From Pelorhabdus rhamnosifermentans (GTDB taxonomy: Bacteria; Bacillota; Negativicutes; UMGS1260): a stretch of 64,000 nt of DNA. The notes beneath the pieces were generated by a model. The model had not been told where the DNA came from. It saw nothing but the letters and a program-made list of their open reading frames with translations, and searched no databases. Where the stretch lies: contig NZ_JAHGVE010000014.1 in the NCBI RefSeq assembly GCF_018835585.1, forward strand, positions 1 to 64,000, written 5' to 3'. Shown here piece after piece: positions 1 through 9,345 of the stretch (the first letter of the stretch is position 1; each line of letters opens with the position of its first letter). Both the position numbers and the translations under genes were made by a program.

Positions 1-12
1 ACCTTTTTGTAC

Positions 13-52
13 AAAAAAAGAACCGGGTACGCTTTTTTCGTACTCGGTTCTT
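13..52 (-). terminator. Intrinsic terminator at left edge
   Basis: Read on the minus strand, two 14-base arms (18-31 and 39-52) pair with a single G-U, around a 7-base loop, and are followed by a run of T. It ends the short transcript that starts near 165 and could attenuate a gene lying beyond the left edge. Confidence 0.8.
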
Positions 53-85
53 TTGGGGATTCATACTCTATGCATTATCTTAATG

Positions 86-153
86 ACATTGGCCTATTAG
101 CCAGCTTTTTTCGGCACCAAAAGCTCAGCTATCGGCGCCGTTGCCAAAAATGT
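86..153 (-). ncRNA. Unidentified structured leader RNA, possible pseudoknot
   Basis: Between a sigma-A promoter (174-201) and a terminator (13-52) lies an RNA that folds well on the minus strand. A closing helix pairs 143-153 with 86-93 (three-base bulge). Inside it a 7-bp GC-rich helix pairs 134-140 with 112-118. The loop of that helix (119-125, AGCTTTT in the RNA) is complementary over 7 bases to the segment just after the helix (103-109, AAAAGCT), which would make an H-type pseudoknot. Promoter, compact fold and terminator in this order is the usual layout of a riboswitch or attenuator. I could not match it to a known class. The controlled gene would be outside the window. Confidence 0.45.
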
Positions 154-173
154 TCGTAAAATATATTAAGTTT

Positions 174-201
174 ATTATACTAAATCAATATGGAAAGTCA
201 A
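174..201 (-). promoter_or_regulatory. Sigma-A promoter of the left-edge leader RNA
   Basis: On the minus strand a TTGACT -35 (196-201) and a TATAAT -10 (174-179) are separated by 16 bp. There is no gene directly behind it in the window, only the structured RNA and terminator. Confidence 0.6.
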
Positions 202-286
202 GGCTTGGAATATTTCGTTTTATTTTCCATATAAAAAAAGAGAATTCAGCAAAAATTAGCCTACTACTATTGAATTGCATTAAGTA

Positions 287-592
287 TCACTTAAAAAGAT
301 CATCACCACTCTTGTATTCGAGTCCTGGATGAGTATCAAATCTTACAACACCAACTGCTGCCTTATCTCCTACAGCCTGTTTAATCTGCGCCACCCCCTC
401 AACACCAAATCCTCCGCAACATTCGATTGCACTAACGCCCTGCTCAACTAATTCTTTCGCAATATGTACCGCTTCATCATAATTTTTCACACCTACAACA
501 TGCAACTCTACAACAGGGGCAGAAATCACTGCCTGATGAGCCTTACTATCATTTTCCGGCGCAATAAAAATAAACGCTGCTTTAAAAGCCAT
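287..592 (-). CDS. Small DUF6506-like protein
   Basis: A 101-residue soluble protein that resembles the DUF6506 family as I remember it: an N-terminal strand (MAFKAAFIFIAP), a VVGVKNYDEA segment, a glycine-rich CCGGFGVEG turn and a VGVVRFDTHPG segment near the C-terminus. No catalytic activity is known to me for the family. Two starts are possible. The ATG at 628 overlaps the stop of the upstream AraC gene (ATGA), which allows translational coupling. I prefer the ATG at 592 because GGGGAAGG lies just upstream and the family begins at this methionine. It is the second gene of a probable two-gene operon with the regulator. Confidence 0.7.
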   Translation of the reverse strand: MAFKAAFIFIAPENDSKAHQAVISAPVVELHVVGVKNYDEAVHIAKELVEQGVSAIECCGGFGVEGVAQIKQAVGDKAAVGVVRFDTHPGLEYKSGDDLFK

Positions 593-624
593 ACTAACCT
601 TCCCCTTTTCATCATTTGATTGTA

Positions 625-1455
625 TCATCCATAATCTATTCTAGCTCCATTTGGCAATTTTTCATTGTAAAAATGCGACATAAAATTTTCTTCCTGCAAA
701 AATGAGGTTGGATATTCACCAATATAATTTTTAAAATCTTTTAAAAAATGTGATTGATCATAATATCCTTGTCCAAGTGCTTCATCTAAATAATTTTTAC
801 TTCGACAAAGTAATAAATGTTTCACTACTGCTTCAAAACGGGAGATTTTCTGAAAAGCTTTGGGAGTAACTCCTACAGCTTCTTTAAACTTCCTTTCCAA
901 TTGCCGCTGACTAAGAAATAAATTTCTACAGAGATCTTGAAGTCTTACGCTTTTATAATCATATAATAAAGTTTGGATCGCTGTATCCAAACTTTGTTCG
1001 CTTTTATAGTATTGAATTAAAAAGCACATCAGAAACTTTTCAATAACTGCGATACGCTGTTGGAGATTTTCGGCCACCATCACTTGTTGTTTAAATTCCA
1101 GTCCTTTGCTCCCCCATAACTCTTCAATATCAACAAATGAGTCAACGAACTCAGTAACTGGATTCTTGCAAAAATGGCGAAAGGCCCCGGCACGAAACCG
1201 AATCGAAATAAAGCCAAGTTGATTGCCAGGATAAAGTTGATAATACTGAAAACGCGGCGACATAATATAGCACTTAGGCAAGGTAAAAACCTTACCCGAC
1301 TGGTTCGTTCCTGTGAGTGATTCACCATAATGAAACATTAATTCCGTACCTGTACCGGAAAAAATCTTCGGTAAAACCGATTCATTCTCCCATACCCAAT
1401 AACGACTGACATAAGGTCGCAAACATTGATTCGGTACTAACTTACATAATCTCAT
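625..1455 (-). CDS. AraC-family transcriptional regulator
   Basis: A 276-residue regulator. Residues about 1-150 form an N-terminal sensory domain of the type seen in one-component AraC proteins (PYVSRYWVWE, then GTELMFHYG). Residues about 160-260 carry the two helix-turn-helix motifs of AraC/XylS proteins, including the FLSQRQLERKFKEAVGVTPK segment and the second-HTH stretch GYYDQSHFLKDFK. The effector is not visible. Its stop overlaps the first possible start of the DUF6506-like gene, so the two are probably co-expressed. It diverges from the EamA exporter gene across about 200 bp, so regulation of that gene is a reasonable guess but not shown. Confidence 0.9.
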   Translation of the reverse strand: MRLCKLVPNQCLRPYVSRYWVWENESVLPKIFSGTGTELMFHYGESLTGTNQSGKVFTLPKCYIMSPRFQYYQLYPGNQLGFISIRFRAGAFRHFCKNPVTEFVDSFVDIEELWGSKGLEFKQQVMVAENLQQRIAVIEKFLMCFLIQYYKSEQSLDTAIQTLLYDYKSVRLQDLCRNLFLSQRQLERKFKEAVGVTPKAFQKISRFEAVVKHLLLCRSKNYLDEALGQGYYDQSHFLKDFKNYIGEYPTSFLQEENFMSHFYNEKLPNGARIDYG

Positions 1456-1663
1456 TAGCCGATCCCTGCCATTACAATTTTATCTGCATACTAATTATAC
1501 AATAAACTGGCGCAGCCTGATTGTAAAAAATCGACACGTCCGACCTTATCTGTATATTGCCCTGGCAGTTACCGGTTTATCTATACGGAAAAAGTTGACC
1601 GAACGAAACGAAAAGAGTTACAATAAGCAGATATTCTTAACAACTTTTTTAGGAGGTTGTAAT

Positions 1664-2575
1664 TTGGCAGCTCGATCAAATTTTTTACTTTTACTTGCAG
1701 CCGCAATCTGGGGCTTGGCCTTCGTTGCGCAACGTGTCGGCATGGATTACTTAGGGCCCTTTACGTTTAATGGTGTACGCTTTGCCTTAGGAAGCCTCTC
1801 ATTAATCCCGCTCATCTTGTTTCACAAAAATAGTCTGTTCCTTTCAACGCAGGCCCATGATAAATTTAAAAAGGACTGGCACGCTGGAATAACCGCCGGA
1901 ATCATCCTATTTAGCGCCGCTTCGTTGCAGCAAATCGGCATGATTTATACGACAGCAGGCAAAGGAGCTTTCATCACGTGCCTTTACATTATACTTGTGC
2001 CTTTCTTCGGTATATTCCTAAAACAACGCATGACAATCAATAATTGGATTGGCTCATTCCTTGCTGTAACAGGCCTATACTTTCTTTGTGTAAAAGAAAG
2101 CCTCACCATTTCATACGGCGATTGTTTTGAATTAGTTGGTGCCTTGTTCTGGGCCCTACATATTTTATTCATTGATCACGTTTCTTTAAAAGTAAACACC
2201 TTATTATTAGCTTTTTTTCAATTTCTCACTTGTTCATTGCTCAGTCTGGCCACAGCTTTGTTCTATGAAACCATCACAATAACAGGCATCATCCAAGCAA
2301 GTGCTCCCATTCTATATGGAGGCATTTGCTCCGTTGGTGTTGCTTATACACTGCAAATTGAAGGACAAAAACATGCTTCTCCTGCTCATGCTGCCATTAT
2401 TCTTAGCATGGAAACGGTCTTTGCTGCCATAGGCGGCTATCTCATACTTAATGAACGATTAGGGCTTCAAGAATTTTTCGGCTGCATACTGATAATGAGT
2501 GGCATACTCTTCTCTCAAGTAAAAGGCTTTCAGTTACACCATGATACATCTCTGTCAAAACTCATCAAACATTAA
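1664..2575 (+). CDS. EamA-family (DMT superfamily) exporter
   Basis: A 303-residue membrane protein with two EamA repeats and about ten hydrophobic helices. The first repeat has the typical opening AAAIWGLAFVAQRVG and the second ends with the conserved segment SMETVFAAIGGYLILNERLG. Members of this drug/metabolite transporter group export amino acids or other metabolites; the substrate cannot be read from the sequence. The start is the TTG at 1664, seven bases after a perfect AGGAGG (1651-1656). A longer frame from 1595 has no ribosome binding site. It stands alone, divergent from the AraC gene and convergent with cyanase. Confidence 0.85.
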   Translation: MAARSNFLLLLAAAIWGLAFVAQRVGMDYLGPFTFNGVRFALGSLSLIPLILFHKNSLFLSTQAHDKFKKDWHAGITAGIILFSAASLQQIGMIYTTAGKGAFITCLYIILVPFFGIFLKQRMTINNWIGSFLAVTGLYFLCVKESLTISYGDCFELVGALFWALHILFIDHVSLKVNTLLLAFFQFLTCSLLSLATALFYETITITGIIQASAPILYGGICSVGVAYTLQIEGQKHASPAHAAIILSMETVFAAIGGYLILNERLGLQEFFGCILIMSGILFSQVKGFQLHHDTSLSKLIKH

Positions 2576-2651
2576 CTTTCATTCGGATCCAAGGATACTG
2601 CAATAAAAGAACAGCAATAGACCCTTCAAAAAAAATAGCCAGCTACTTTTT

Positions 2652-3095
2652 TCACCATTTCTTATAAGGCAAGAATTTCCCGTTTAAAGTAACGATAACG
2701 CGATCCCCCGTGGGATCTTCTTTTTTCTGAATATCCATTTCAAAATCAATAGCACTCATAATACCCTCACCAAATTTTTCTTGTATCAGTTCTTTAAAAG
2801 TAGAACCATAACCCATGACAATTTCATAAAAGCGATAAATCAGCGGGTCCGTTGGTGGCATTTGCACCTCCGCACCTCGATAAGGAATCTGAGTTAAGGA
2901 AGTAACCACTTCTTCGTCTAAATCTAAGAGATTGCCAACTGTTTCTGCTTCTGCCTGAGACATAGTAGCTTGCCCCAATAATGCTGCCACAACCCAGCAT
3001 TCGGAATGATCACTTGGCGCAGAAATTTCGGCCCAAGTCAAACCTTTGGCTGCCTTCGCCTCAAGAATTTTTTGAGCTACCGTTTGTCTGTCCAT
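2652..3095 (-). CDS. cynS: Cyanate hydratase (cyanase)
   Basis: A 147-residue cyanase, close to the usual 150-156. It decomposes cyanate with bicarbonate to ammonia and CO2. The N-terminal helical domain (ILEAKAAKGLTWAEIS) resembles a DNA-binding fold but serves in oligomerisation. The C-terminal domain carries the catalytic Arg, Glu and Ser in RFYEIVMGYGSTFKEL and GIMSAIDFEMDI. The start at 3095 follows GAGAGGATGAGG; an in-frame ATG three codons upstream is possible. It has its own sigma-A promoter (3139-3166) directly behind the chemoreceptor terminator. No cynT carbonic anhydrase or cynX carrier is adjacent, so detoxification or nitrogen scavenging as a single gene is likely. Confidence 0.95.
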   Translation of the reverse strand: MDRQTVAQKILEAKAAKGLTWAEISAPSDHSECWVVAALLGQATMSQAEAETVGNLLDLDEEVVTSLTQIPYRGAEVQMPPTDPLIYRFYEIVMGYGSTFKELIQEKFGEGIMSAIDFEMDIQKKEDPTGDRVIVTLNGKFLPYKKW

Positions 3096-3138
3096 ATTCC
3101 TCATCCTCTCACTCTGGAATTCTAGTATAAATTTCCTC

Positions 3139-3166
3139 TTTATAGTATCAGTTTCCTTTTTGTCAA
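3139..3166 (-). promoter_or_regulatory. cynS promoter
   Basis: On the minus strand a consensus TTGACA -35 (3161-3166) and a TATAAA -10 (3139-3144) lie 16 bp apart. The -35 box sits in the T-rich tail of the preceding terminator, a compact arrangement. Confidence 0.65.
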
Positions 3167-3168
3167 TA

Positions 3169-3215
3169 TAAAATAAAACGGTGCCACTACAGAATATTGT
3201 CTGTACTGACACCGT
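3169..3215 (-). terminator. Terminator after the chemoreceptor gene
   Basis: Arms 3178-3193 and 3200-3215 pair at 14 of 16 positions around a six-base loop and are followed on the minus strand by TTTTATTTTAT. Confidence 0.75.
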
Positions 3216-3313
3216 TGTCAATGAATCCACTATTTAACTGTAACTTTTTCATCAACTATCTTATTCCTATCTTAATCCTTCCATTGGAAAGAATCAATAG
3301 ATAAAGATAGCTG

Positions 3314-5290
3314 TCACACTTGAAATTTGCTCACAACTTGCTGAAGATTTTTCGCTATATTCGCAAGTACTTGACTCGCAGAAGCAATTTCCTCTATCGA
3401 TGCCGATTGTTCCTGTGTAGCAGCAGAAACTGTTTCAGTTTCCTCCACAGCTTTTTTACTTAAAGCATCAATTTCTTTGACAGAAGAAACAATTTGCTGA
3501 CTATTCACTGCATTTTGCTGAATCACTGCAGTTATTTCTTTGACTTGATCTGAAACTTCCATTACTAAAGCCTCAATTTCTTGAAAAACTTTTCCGGCAG
3601 TATCAACCACTTCCGCCCCAATCTTTACTTTATCGGTGCCCACAGCCATCGCAGTAACAGCCTGATTGGTATCTGTTTGAACCACACCAATTAATTCGGC
3701 GATTTTTTTGGCTGCCTCCTGTGACTGTTCAGCCAATTTACGCACTTCTTCGGCTACAACGGCAAAGCCTTTCCCCTGCTCGCCGGCCCGTGCTGCTTCA
3801 ATCGCTGCATTCAATGCCAAAAGATTTGTTTGACCGGCTATACTCGCAATCACATCCACAATTTGACCAATTTCCTTGGAACGTTCCCCTAATTTTTCTA
3901 CGATTTGCGCTGAAGAATCGACGGTTTCACGAATTTGTGTCATATGTGTAATAGCCTCGGAAACAGACTGACGGCCCTCCGTCGCTTTTTCATGCGCCTG
4001 CACAGATTTCCCAGCAACTTTATTGCTCATTGTAACAGCCTGTTGGAGATGACTCGCCATCTGTTCAATCACTGTCGACGAATTCTCCACCGCTTTCAAC
4101 TGACTAGTCGCCCCTTCCGCGACTGCTGTAATAGAGCCGGCCACCTGATTTGCCGCCTGAGCCGACTGCCCTGCACTCGCTGTCAGTTCTTCCGACGATG
4201 CCGCGACCTGATCTGTAACCCCTAAAACTTGTTGAATTAACTGACGCAAATTTTTTGTCATTTTAACAAAAGTTTGACTGAGACGTCCAATCTCGTCCTC
4301 CGAAGAGATATTCAGTTCTAACGGTCTGATATCACCCTCGGCAATTTGATTCGCCACTACTTCAATTTTTTTAATAGGCCCGGCAATTTTTCGCGCATAC
4401 CAAGCAATAAGCAGTGCAGCCATCATTAAGACAATCACAATGGTTACCAGTGATAGGACTGTAAGTGACGAAATAACACCTGTCATCTCCGACACCGGTA
4501 CGGTCACTGCTAACGACCAATGGACGCCAGGTACAGGTGCATAAGCAGTAAAACTTTCTACCCCTTTATCAGCGATTCTAACGACACCTGTATCTCCTGC
4601 CACCATATGTTCGTTCATTGCTTTCTGCTCTAATGAGAGATTCGGATTCTTCAAAGGATTGTCTTTCATAGCTATTTCCGGATCAGGATGGACAATTCTT
4701 AATCCATCTGCCTGAGTTAGCATGGCATAGCCCGTTTTTCCAGCTTTAATTTCCAGTACCTGCTGAGTAAGGCCCTGCACATTCACGCTCCCATATACCA
4801 CGCCAGTTACTTTGCCATCTACCTTAACTGGAACAGCAATAACGGAAAGCAAATCACTGCCGGATTTAGCAATCAGCGGATCGGAAACACATATTTCCCC
4901 TTTTATAGCCCGCTTAAAATATTCTCTGTCCCCCAGATTAACTGGCTTTCCCAATGTACTAATAGTCGTGCCATCGGGGTAAATATAGCCCATAATTCCA
5001 TATAAAGGATGATCCTTGGCAATATTTAAAAGAAAGGGAAAAATTTCCTGAGCTTGTCCTCTTTGTATCTCAGGTGCTGAAGAAATAAAAGAGATTTCCG
5101 CCTTGCGTGTATCTAACCAATTTCCGACATCCCGAGCGGATACAGTGGCTTGCTGCTGCATATTTTGCGTAACGTTGTCAGTAATAATTCCCAATGCCCG
5201 CCAGTAATTGATCCCCCCGAGTAACCCAAGGGACCCTAAACAAATAGCCAACATCATAATCGTCATTTTTGCCTGAATACTTTTCAACAA
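3314..5290 (-). CDS. Methyl-accepting chemotaxis protein with extracellular dCache-type sensor
   Basis: A 658-residue transmembrane chemoreceptor. It has an N-terminal membrane helix (about 10-30), an extracytoplasmic sensor (about 35-275) of the double-Cache type with [11 protein letters not shown] and [11 protein letters not shown], a second membrane helix (about 278-300), a HAMP linker, and a cytoplasmic signalling domain (about 370-658). The hairpin tip contains the highly conserved stretch [20 protein letters not shown], which contacts CheA and CheW. The tryptophan-containing amino-acid-binding signature of some dCache receptors is not evident, so the ligand is unknown. There is no C-terminal CheR/CheB-binding pentapeptide. 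The start is a TTG codon (5290 or 5287) after GGTGGGA. Confidence 0.93.
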   Translation of the reverse strand: MLKSIQAKMTIMMLAICLGSLGLLGGINYWRALGIITDNVTQNMQQQATVSARDVGNWLDTRKAEISFISSAPEIQRGQAQEIFPFLLNIAKDHPLYGIMGYIYPDGTTISTLGKPVNLGDREYFKRAIKGEICVSDPLIAKSGSDLLSVIAVPVKVDGKVTGVVYGSVNVQGLTQQVLEIKAGKTGYAMLTQADGLRIVHPDPEIAMKDNPLKNPNLSLEQKAMNEHMVAGDTGVVRIADKGVESFTAYAPVPGVHWSLAVTVPVSEMTGVISSLTVLSLVTIVIVLMMAALLIAWYARKIAGPIKKIEVVANQIAEGDIRPLELNISSEDEIGRLSQTFVKMTKNLRQLIQQVLGVTDQVAASSEELTASAGQSAQAANQVAGSITAVAEGATSQLKAVENSSTVIEQMASHLQQAVTMSNKVAGKSVQAHEKATEGRQSVSEAITHMTQIRETVDSSAQIVEKLGERSKEIGQIVDVIASIAGQTNLLALNAAIEAARAGEQGKGFAVVAEEVRKLAEQSQEAAKKIAELIGVVQTDTNQAVTAMAVGTDKVKIGAEVVDTAGKVFQEIEALVMEVSDQVKEITAVIQQNAVNSQQIVSSVKEIDALSKKAVEETETVSAATQEQSASIEEIASASQVLANIAKNLQQVVSKFQV

Positions 5291-5334
5291 TTATCCCACC
5301 GCCTTATCAAAATCATTGCCTATCAGAAAAACTT

Positions 5335-6603
5335 TCAAATGTTAGGGCTTTTTGACTCAGCTTTACAAAGAATGATTTTTCCGTTTTTCATAGTAAGACT
5401 TGCCAGCGCCGACAAACAAGACGCCCCAATTAAAAACCAAAATGCTGCATCATAGGAACCATCAAAAGCACTAATCATCAGTCCGATAAGTATTGGAGAA
5501 ACAAAACCAGCTGACTGCCCTCCTAATTGAATCATACCTGTAGCCGAACCCACAACATGTCCAGGCAGTAACTTCATCGGCAGAGCCAATACGGAAGCAA
5601 AAACAAAACATTTAAAGAAATACACTAAACTTTGAAACAAAATCACCATCATCACTGTTTGCGCCGTAAACATGAAGTAAAGAAAAAAAGCCGTTAATGC
5701 TGCACTAAAAAACAATAAATATTTCTCTTTTCCATCAAAAAAACGATCCATCACCCAACCGCCAATTGCTGTCGATATTCCTGCAGCAATAAAAGGCAAC
5801 GGTGTCAAAAGACCAATTGCTTTCAAATCCAAATGGCGTACAGTCAACAAATACGTTGGCATCCATGAATCTAAGCCTTTATTCACTAAACTTAAAGCAA
5901 ACCAAGCAATAACTAACTGCCACATAACAGGCATTTTTAATAAAGTCTTCATATTAACCTTTGGAAAAGAATTTACATTATTTTTGCCACTTTCATCACT
6001 TTCCTCTATTTTTTCTTTTCCAGCAGGCCGCACAATAAACCAATAAACAAAAACAAAAGCAATGCCAAGGATTCCAATCGTATAGAACATATGCCTCCAG
6101 CCAAAATAGAGCAACATAGGAGCTATAATCATGGGAGCTATAGCACTTCCCACATAGTTGGAAGACATAATCGCTCCTGTCATTTTAGGACGTTCGGCCT
6201 TAGGAAAATACTCAGCAAGTGCCTTTAAACAAGCACAAGGCCAGGCGCCCTCACCAATACCAAATAGAAAGCGTATCGCAATTAATGCAGCTAACGACCA
6301 TGCCAATCCGGTAGACAATGTAAAGAGCGACCAAAAAAATAAAGAAAACAGTATGATTTTTTTAGAACCGAACTTATCAGCAAGCCATCCTCCTGGCAAT
6401 TGCATCAACGCATAGCTTACAAAAAAGCTACTTAACACAGCTCCCATTGCAGAAGGATTTAAACTAAATTCCTTCCCAATCGATGCTAAAGCAATATTAA
6501 TTGCGGCACGATCCATATAACAAATACAATAACCAACATATAGAAGACCAAAAACCAGATATTTGCCAGTAAAATTATTTGCTTTTATTAAAATATTTTT
6601 CAT
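5335..6603 (-). CDS. MFS transporter, anion:cation symporter type
   Basis: A 422-residue major facilitator with twelve hydrophobic helices. The opening YVGYCICYMDRAAINIALAS and the loop-2/3 segment GGWLADKFGSKK are typical of the anion:cation symporter (ACS) group that carries organic acids such as sugar acids, tartrate or phthalate. A charged cytoplasmic loop separates the two six-helix halves. The start at 6603 follows GGGAGGAAAG; an upstream in-frame extension has no binding site. It lies 201 bp behind dsdA on the same strand and is probably the carrier of the D-amino-acid operon or of its N-acyl substrates. That link rests on position only. Confidence 0.85.
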   Translation of the reverse strand: MKNILIKANNFTGKYLVFGLLYVGYCICYMDRAAINIALASIGKEFSLNPSAMGAVLSSFFVSYALMQLPGGWLADKFGSKKIILFSLFFWSLFTLSTGLAWSLAALIAIRFLFGIGEGAWPCACLKALAEYFPKAERPKMTGAIMSSNYVGSAIAPMIIAPMLLYFGWRHMFYTIGILGIAFVFVYWFIVRPAGKEKIEESDESGKNNVNSFPKVNMKTLLKMPVMWQLVIAWFALSLVNKGLDSWMPTYLLTVRHLDLKAIGLLTPLPFIAAGISTAIGGWVMDRFFDGKEKYLLFFSAALTAFFLYFMFTAQTVMMVILFQSLVYFFKCFVFASVLALPMKLLPGHVVGSATGMIQLGGQSAGFVSPILIGLMISAFDGSYDAAFWFLIGASCLSALASLTMKNGKIILCKAESKSPNI

Positions 6604-6804
6604 TGATACTTTCCTCCCATATGGATAAAGTTGATAATTGCAGACTCCGTAATTATACTTTTCCAATAAAATACAAGCAGACATAGAAAAGTTTATAAAA
6701 CCGATGATAAATAGACTTCTTTGCCATCAATATAAATGAGAGTATCATCAAAAATAATATTAGCCACAATCACAACTTAACTATCATAAGTAATGATTTA
6801 CCGT

Positions 6805-8178
6805 TCATCCATTTTTCCCCTTGCGACTTATTTCCTCACTTTTATGATAAAAACAATCCATCATTTCCTTAGGGACCATGCTTCCCCCAGTAGCCCAGAC
6901 AATGTGCGTGGCATTTTTCATCTGAGACAAAAGGTGGCTTTGTTCCAAATATTTCTTTCCGCCAGATTCTGTAAACAATTTGATTACTCCAGCAAAACCA
7001 GCTAATGCAGATGGCTCAAGACATATTTTTTCGGAGTCAGCCAACATTCCAAGCCAGCGATATAATTGTTTATCTTGTACAGTAACTACGCCACTAATAT
7101 CCTTTTCAAGCGTCTTTCCAACAAAACCCGACGGTCTACCGACAGCAAGACCATCGGCATCCGTTACATTATCTATGGTAAAATCCTGAACAGATACTTT
7201 ATTATGCAACCCTGTCATTAACCCCATCAGCATAGCTGGCGAGTGTGTCGGCTCAGCAAAAAAGCAATGGACAGAATCTTTATAAACTGTCTTCAAGCCA
7301 AAAGTAACGCCACCAGGTCCACCGCCCACACCACAGGGGAGATATACAAACAAAGGGTGATCTTCGTCAACAAGAATTTGTAGCTCATCCAACTGCTTTT
7401 TTAGACGTTTTGCTGCAACAGCATAACCAAGAAATAAGTCTTGAGAATTTTCATCATCCACAAAATGACTATTTGGATCTTGCTGCGCCTGTTGTCTACC
7501 TGCATCCACTGCTTTACCGTAATCGGATTGATGCTCTATAACCGTAACACCTTTTGCTCTAAGCATATCTTTTTTCCATTGTTTTGCGTCTGCAGACATA
7601 TGAACGATCACGTTAAAACCTAGTGCAGCGCTCATGATACCGATACTTAAGCCCAAATTACCTGTTGACCCTACAATAATGGTATACTGAGAAAACAAGT
7701 TCCTAAATTGTTCGCTGTCCAGAATCGAATAGTCATCACATTGAGTTAACATTTTTTGCTTGATTGCAATATCTTCTGCAACTTTGAGAATCTCATAAAT
7801 CCCGCCACGTGCCTTGATGGACCCTGAAATTGGCAAATGGCTATCACACTTCAGATATAATCTTCCACTCATTTCTTGATGATAAAGATTTTCTATTTGC
7901 TGCTTCATACTGCTAATTTCTATTAGCGGTGATTCGATCACGCCATTAGAACCTTTCGTTTCTGGAAAAACTTTTGCAATATATGGTGCAAACCGAGCCA
8001 GTCTCTGTTCGGCATCATCAATATCTTTGTCACCTAATAATGGTGTAATCACTCGATTACAACCACTTTCATACAGCGGATTAACCCAAAAGACTTCCTG
8101 CGTTGCCATCAATTGTTCTAAAAGTGGATAATCCTGTTTCCATTCATCAGCATTCTTTCCTAAAATCTTACTTAGCAC
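6805..8178 (-). CDS. dsdA: D-serine dehydratase (DsdA type)
   Basis: A 457-residue fold-type II PLP enzyme converting D-serine to pyruvate and ammonia through 2-aminoacrylate. The Schiff-base lysine is K122 in SGSIKARGG, and the phosphate-binding loop is [11 protein letters not shown] near residue 175. A second glycine-rich stretch, [11 protein letters not shown], lies near residue 280. The length fits E. coli DsdA (442). The start is a GTG after GGGGAAAG. It is 33 bp downstream of the D-threonine-aldolase/DSD-like gene and clearly in the same operon. Having a fold-II and a fold-III D-serine-acting enzyme next to each other suggests the two handle different D-amino acids. Confidence 0.93.
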   Translation of the reverse strand: MLSKILGKNADEWKQDYPLLEQLMATQEVFWVNPLYESGCNRVITPLLGDKDIDDAEQRLARFAPYIAKVFPETKGSNGVIESPLIEISSMKQQIENLYHQEMSGRLYLKCDSHLPISGSIKARGGIYEILKVAEDIAIKQKMLTQCDDYSILDSEQFRNLFSQYTIIVGSTGNLGLSIGIMSAALGFNVIVHMSADAKQWKKDMLRAKGVTVIEHQSDYGKAVDAGRQQAQQDPNSHFVDDENSQDLFLGYAVAAKRLKKQLDELQILVDEDHPLFVYLPCGVGGGPGGVTFGLKTVYKDSVHCFFAEPTHSPAMLMGLMTGLHNKVSVQDFTIDNVTDADGLAVGRPSGFVGKTLEKDISGVVTVQDKQLYRWLGMLADSEKICLEPSALAGFAGVIKLFTESGGKKYLEQSHLLSQMKNATHIVWATGGSMVPKEMMDCFYHKSEEISRKGKNG

Positions 8179-8211
8179 TTTTCTTTCCCCATTTCTATTT
8201 TTTCTCGTCCA

Positions 8212-9336
8212 TTACAAGATCAGCGAAGTCTCTCTGAAAGCATTCCTTCTAGCGTCTACGGCAATCATTCTTTCGACCAGACCTTTTCTATGTCCAATAA
8301 AAAAGCTTGTCATATTCGCTGATGAACAGGCATGATTAGGTATAACTTCTATCTTCTGCCCCACTTTTAAATTTGTACTTCCAATAGCTCTTATTTTGCC
8401 GACCTCTTCGGATAAACTTTCTACGATTAACTCGGGATGATCTTTTACAATACCATAGCCACTCAATAAGGCTACGCTATGAGCACCTTTATCTAAACCA
8501 AAGCATTTTGTTCCGGCATCCACCATGAAAACATCCTTGCTCGGTTGAGAAATAACTGTTGTTAAAACAGTTAAGGAACACCTTTGCCACGGCACTACAT
8601 GCAAAGCTACTTGAATAGCGTCATAAAAGATGTAATTTCCAGGTCTCACTGTCGTAATCGTTTGATTTTTAGCTATTGCTGCTACAGTCGGTGTACTACC
8701 CGTAGCAACAATTTCCACTTCAATCTTTTCCCGATTTAACCGTCTCTTGGCTTCTTCCAATGCATGTATTTCTGCTTTTTCCACCGCTTCCACTTCAGCT
8801 CTATTACTTGCTCCGTATACCTGTCCCGGATGCGTGGCGATCCCTTTAAAATTCAAATGGCCCAATTGTTTTAACTGCTGCGCAAGTTCCACAATATTCT
8901 CTGGAAGCACTCCGAAACGATGAAGCCCACAGTCAATAATAATTAGGTAATCCAACACGATGTGTTTTTTTATTAACTGTTCTTCAAATTGTCCTGCCGC
9001 ATCGACCCCATCAAAGCTTAAAGTAACATGAGACTTTTGAGCAAGTTCAATAACTCTCATAATATTTTCCTCTGCTGCAATGGGATAAGCGAATACAATC
9101 TCCTTGTGCCCAGACTTTACGAGTTGCTCCGCTTCAGCAACTGTACCTACTAAAAAACTAGTCGCACCGTATTGCACCTGCAGTTTAGCAAGCTCAGAAC
9201 TTTTATGTGTTTTGACCATTGGACACAGTTTTTTACCGTTTGATTCGCAAAGAGCGCCCATGTCTTGAATATTTCGTTCCATTTTATCCAAATCGATTAA
9301 AAAATTAGGGGTCATTAATTCAGCTAGTTTTTTCAT
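8212..9336 (-). CDS. D-threonine aldolase / metal-dependent D-serine dehydratase-like enzyme
   Basis: A 374-residue fold-type III PLP protein of the alanine-racemase N-terminal superfamily. The PLP lysine is K42 in the segment PMVKTHKS, which follows the TPNFLIDLDKMERNI opening. The C-terminal beta domain has the His-Cys pair of PNHACSSAN, which binds a divalent metal in eukaryotic D-serine dehydratase and D-threonine aldolase. The family splits D-threonine or other 3-hydroxy-D-amino acids to glycine and aldehyde, or dehydrates D-serine. The two activities cannot be separated by eye. The start at 9336 has GAGGTG. It ends 33 bp before dsdA and begins 9 bp after the deacylase stop. Confidence 0.85.
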   Translation of the reverse strand: MKKLAELMTPNFLIDLDKMERNIQDMGALCESNGKKLCPMVKTHKSSELAKLQVQYGATSFLVGTVAEAEQLVKSGHKEIVFAYPIAAEENIMRVIELAQKSHVTLSFDGVDAAGQFEEQLIKKHIVLDYLIIIDCGLHRFGVLPENIVELAQQLKQLGHLNFKGIATHPGQVYGASNRAEVEAVEKAEIHALEEAKRRLNREKIEVEIVATGSTPTVAAIAKNQTITTVRPGNYIFYDAIQVALHVVPWQRCSLTVLTTVISQPSKDVFMVDAGTKCFGLDKGAHSVALLSGYGIVKDHPELIVESLSEEVGKIRAIGSTNLKVGQKIEVIPNHACSSANMTSFFIGHRKGLVERMIAVDARRNAFRETSLIL

Positions 9337-9345
9337 TTTTGCACC

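Noticed and set aside
2620-2651. Hairpin between the EamA exporter and cynS
   Set aside because: The stem is only about three to four bases with a tiny loop, though flanked by A and T runs.
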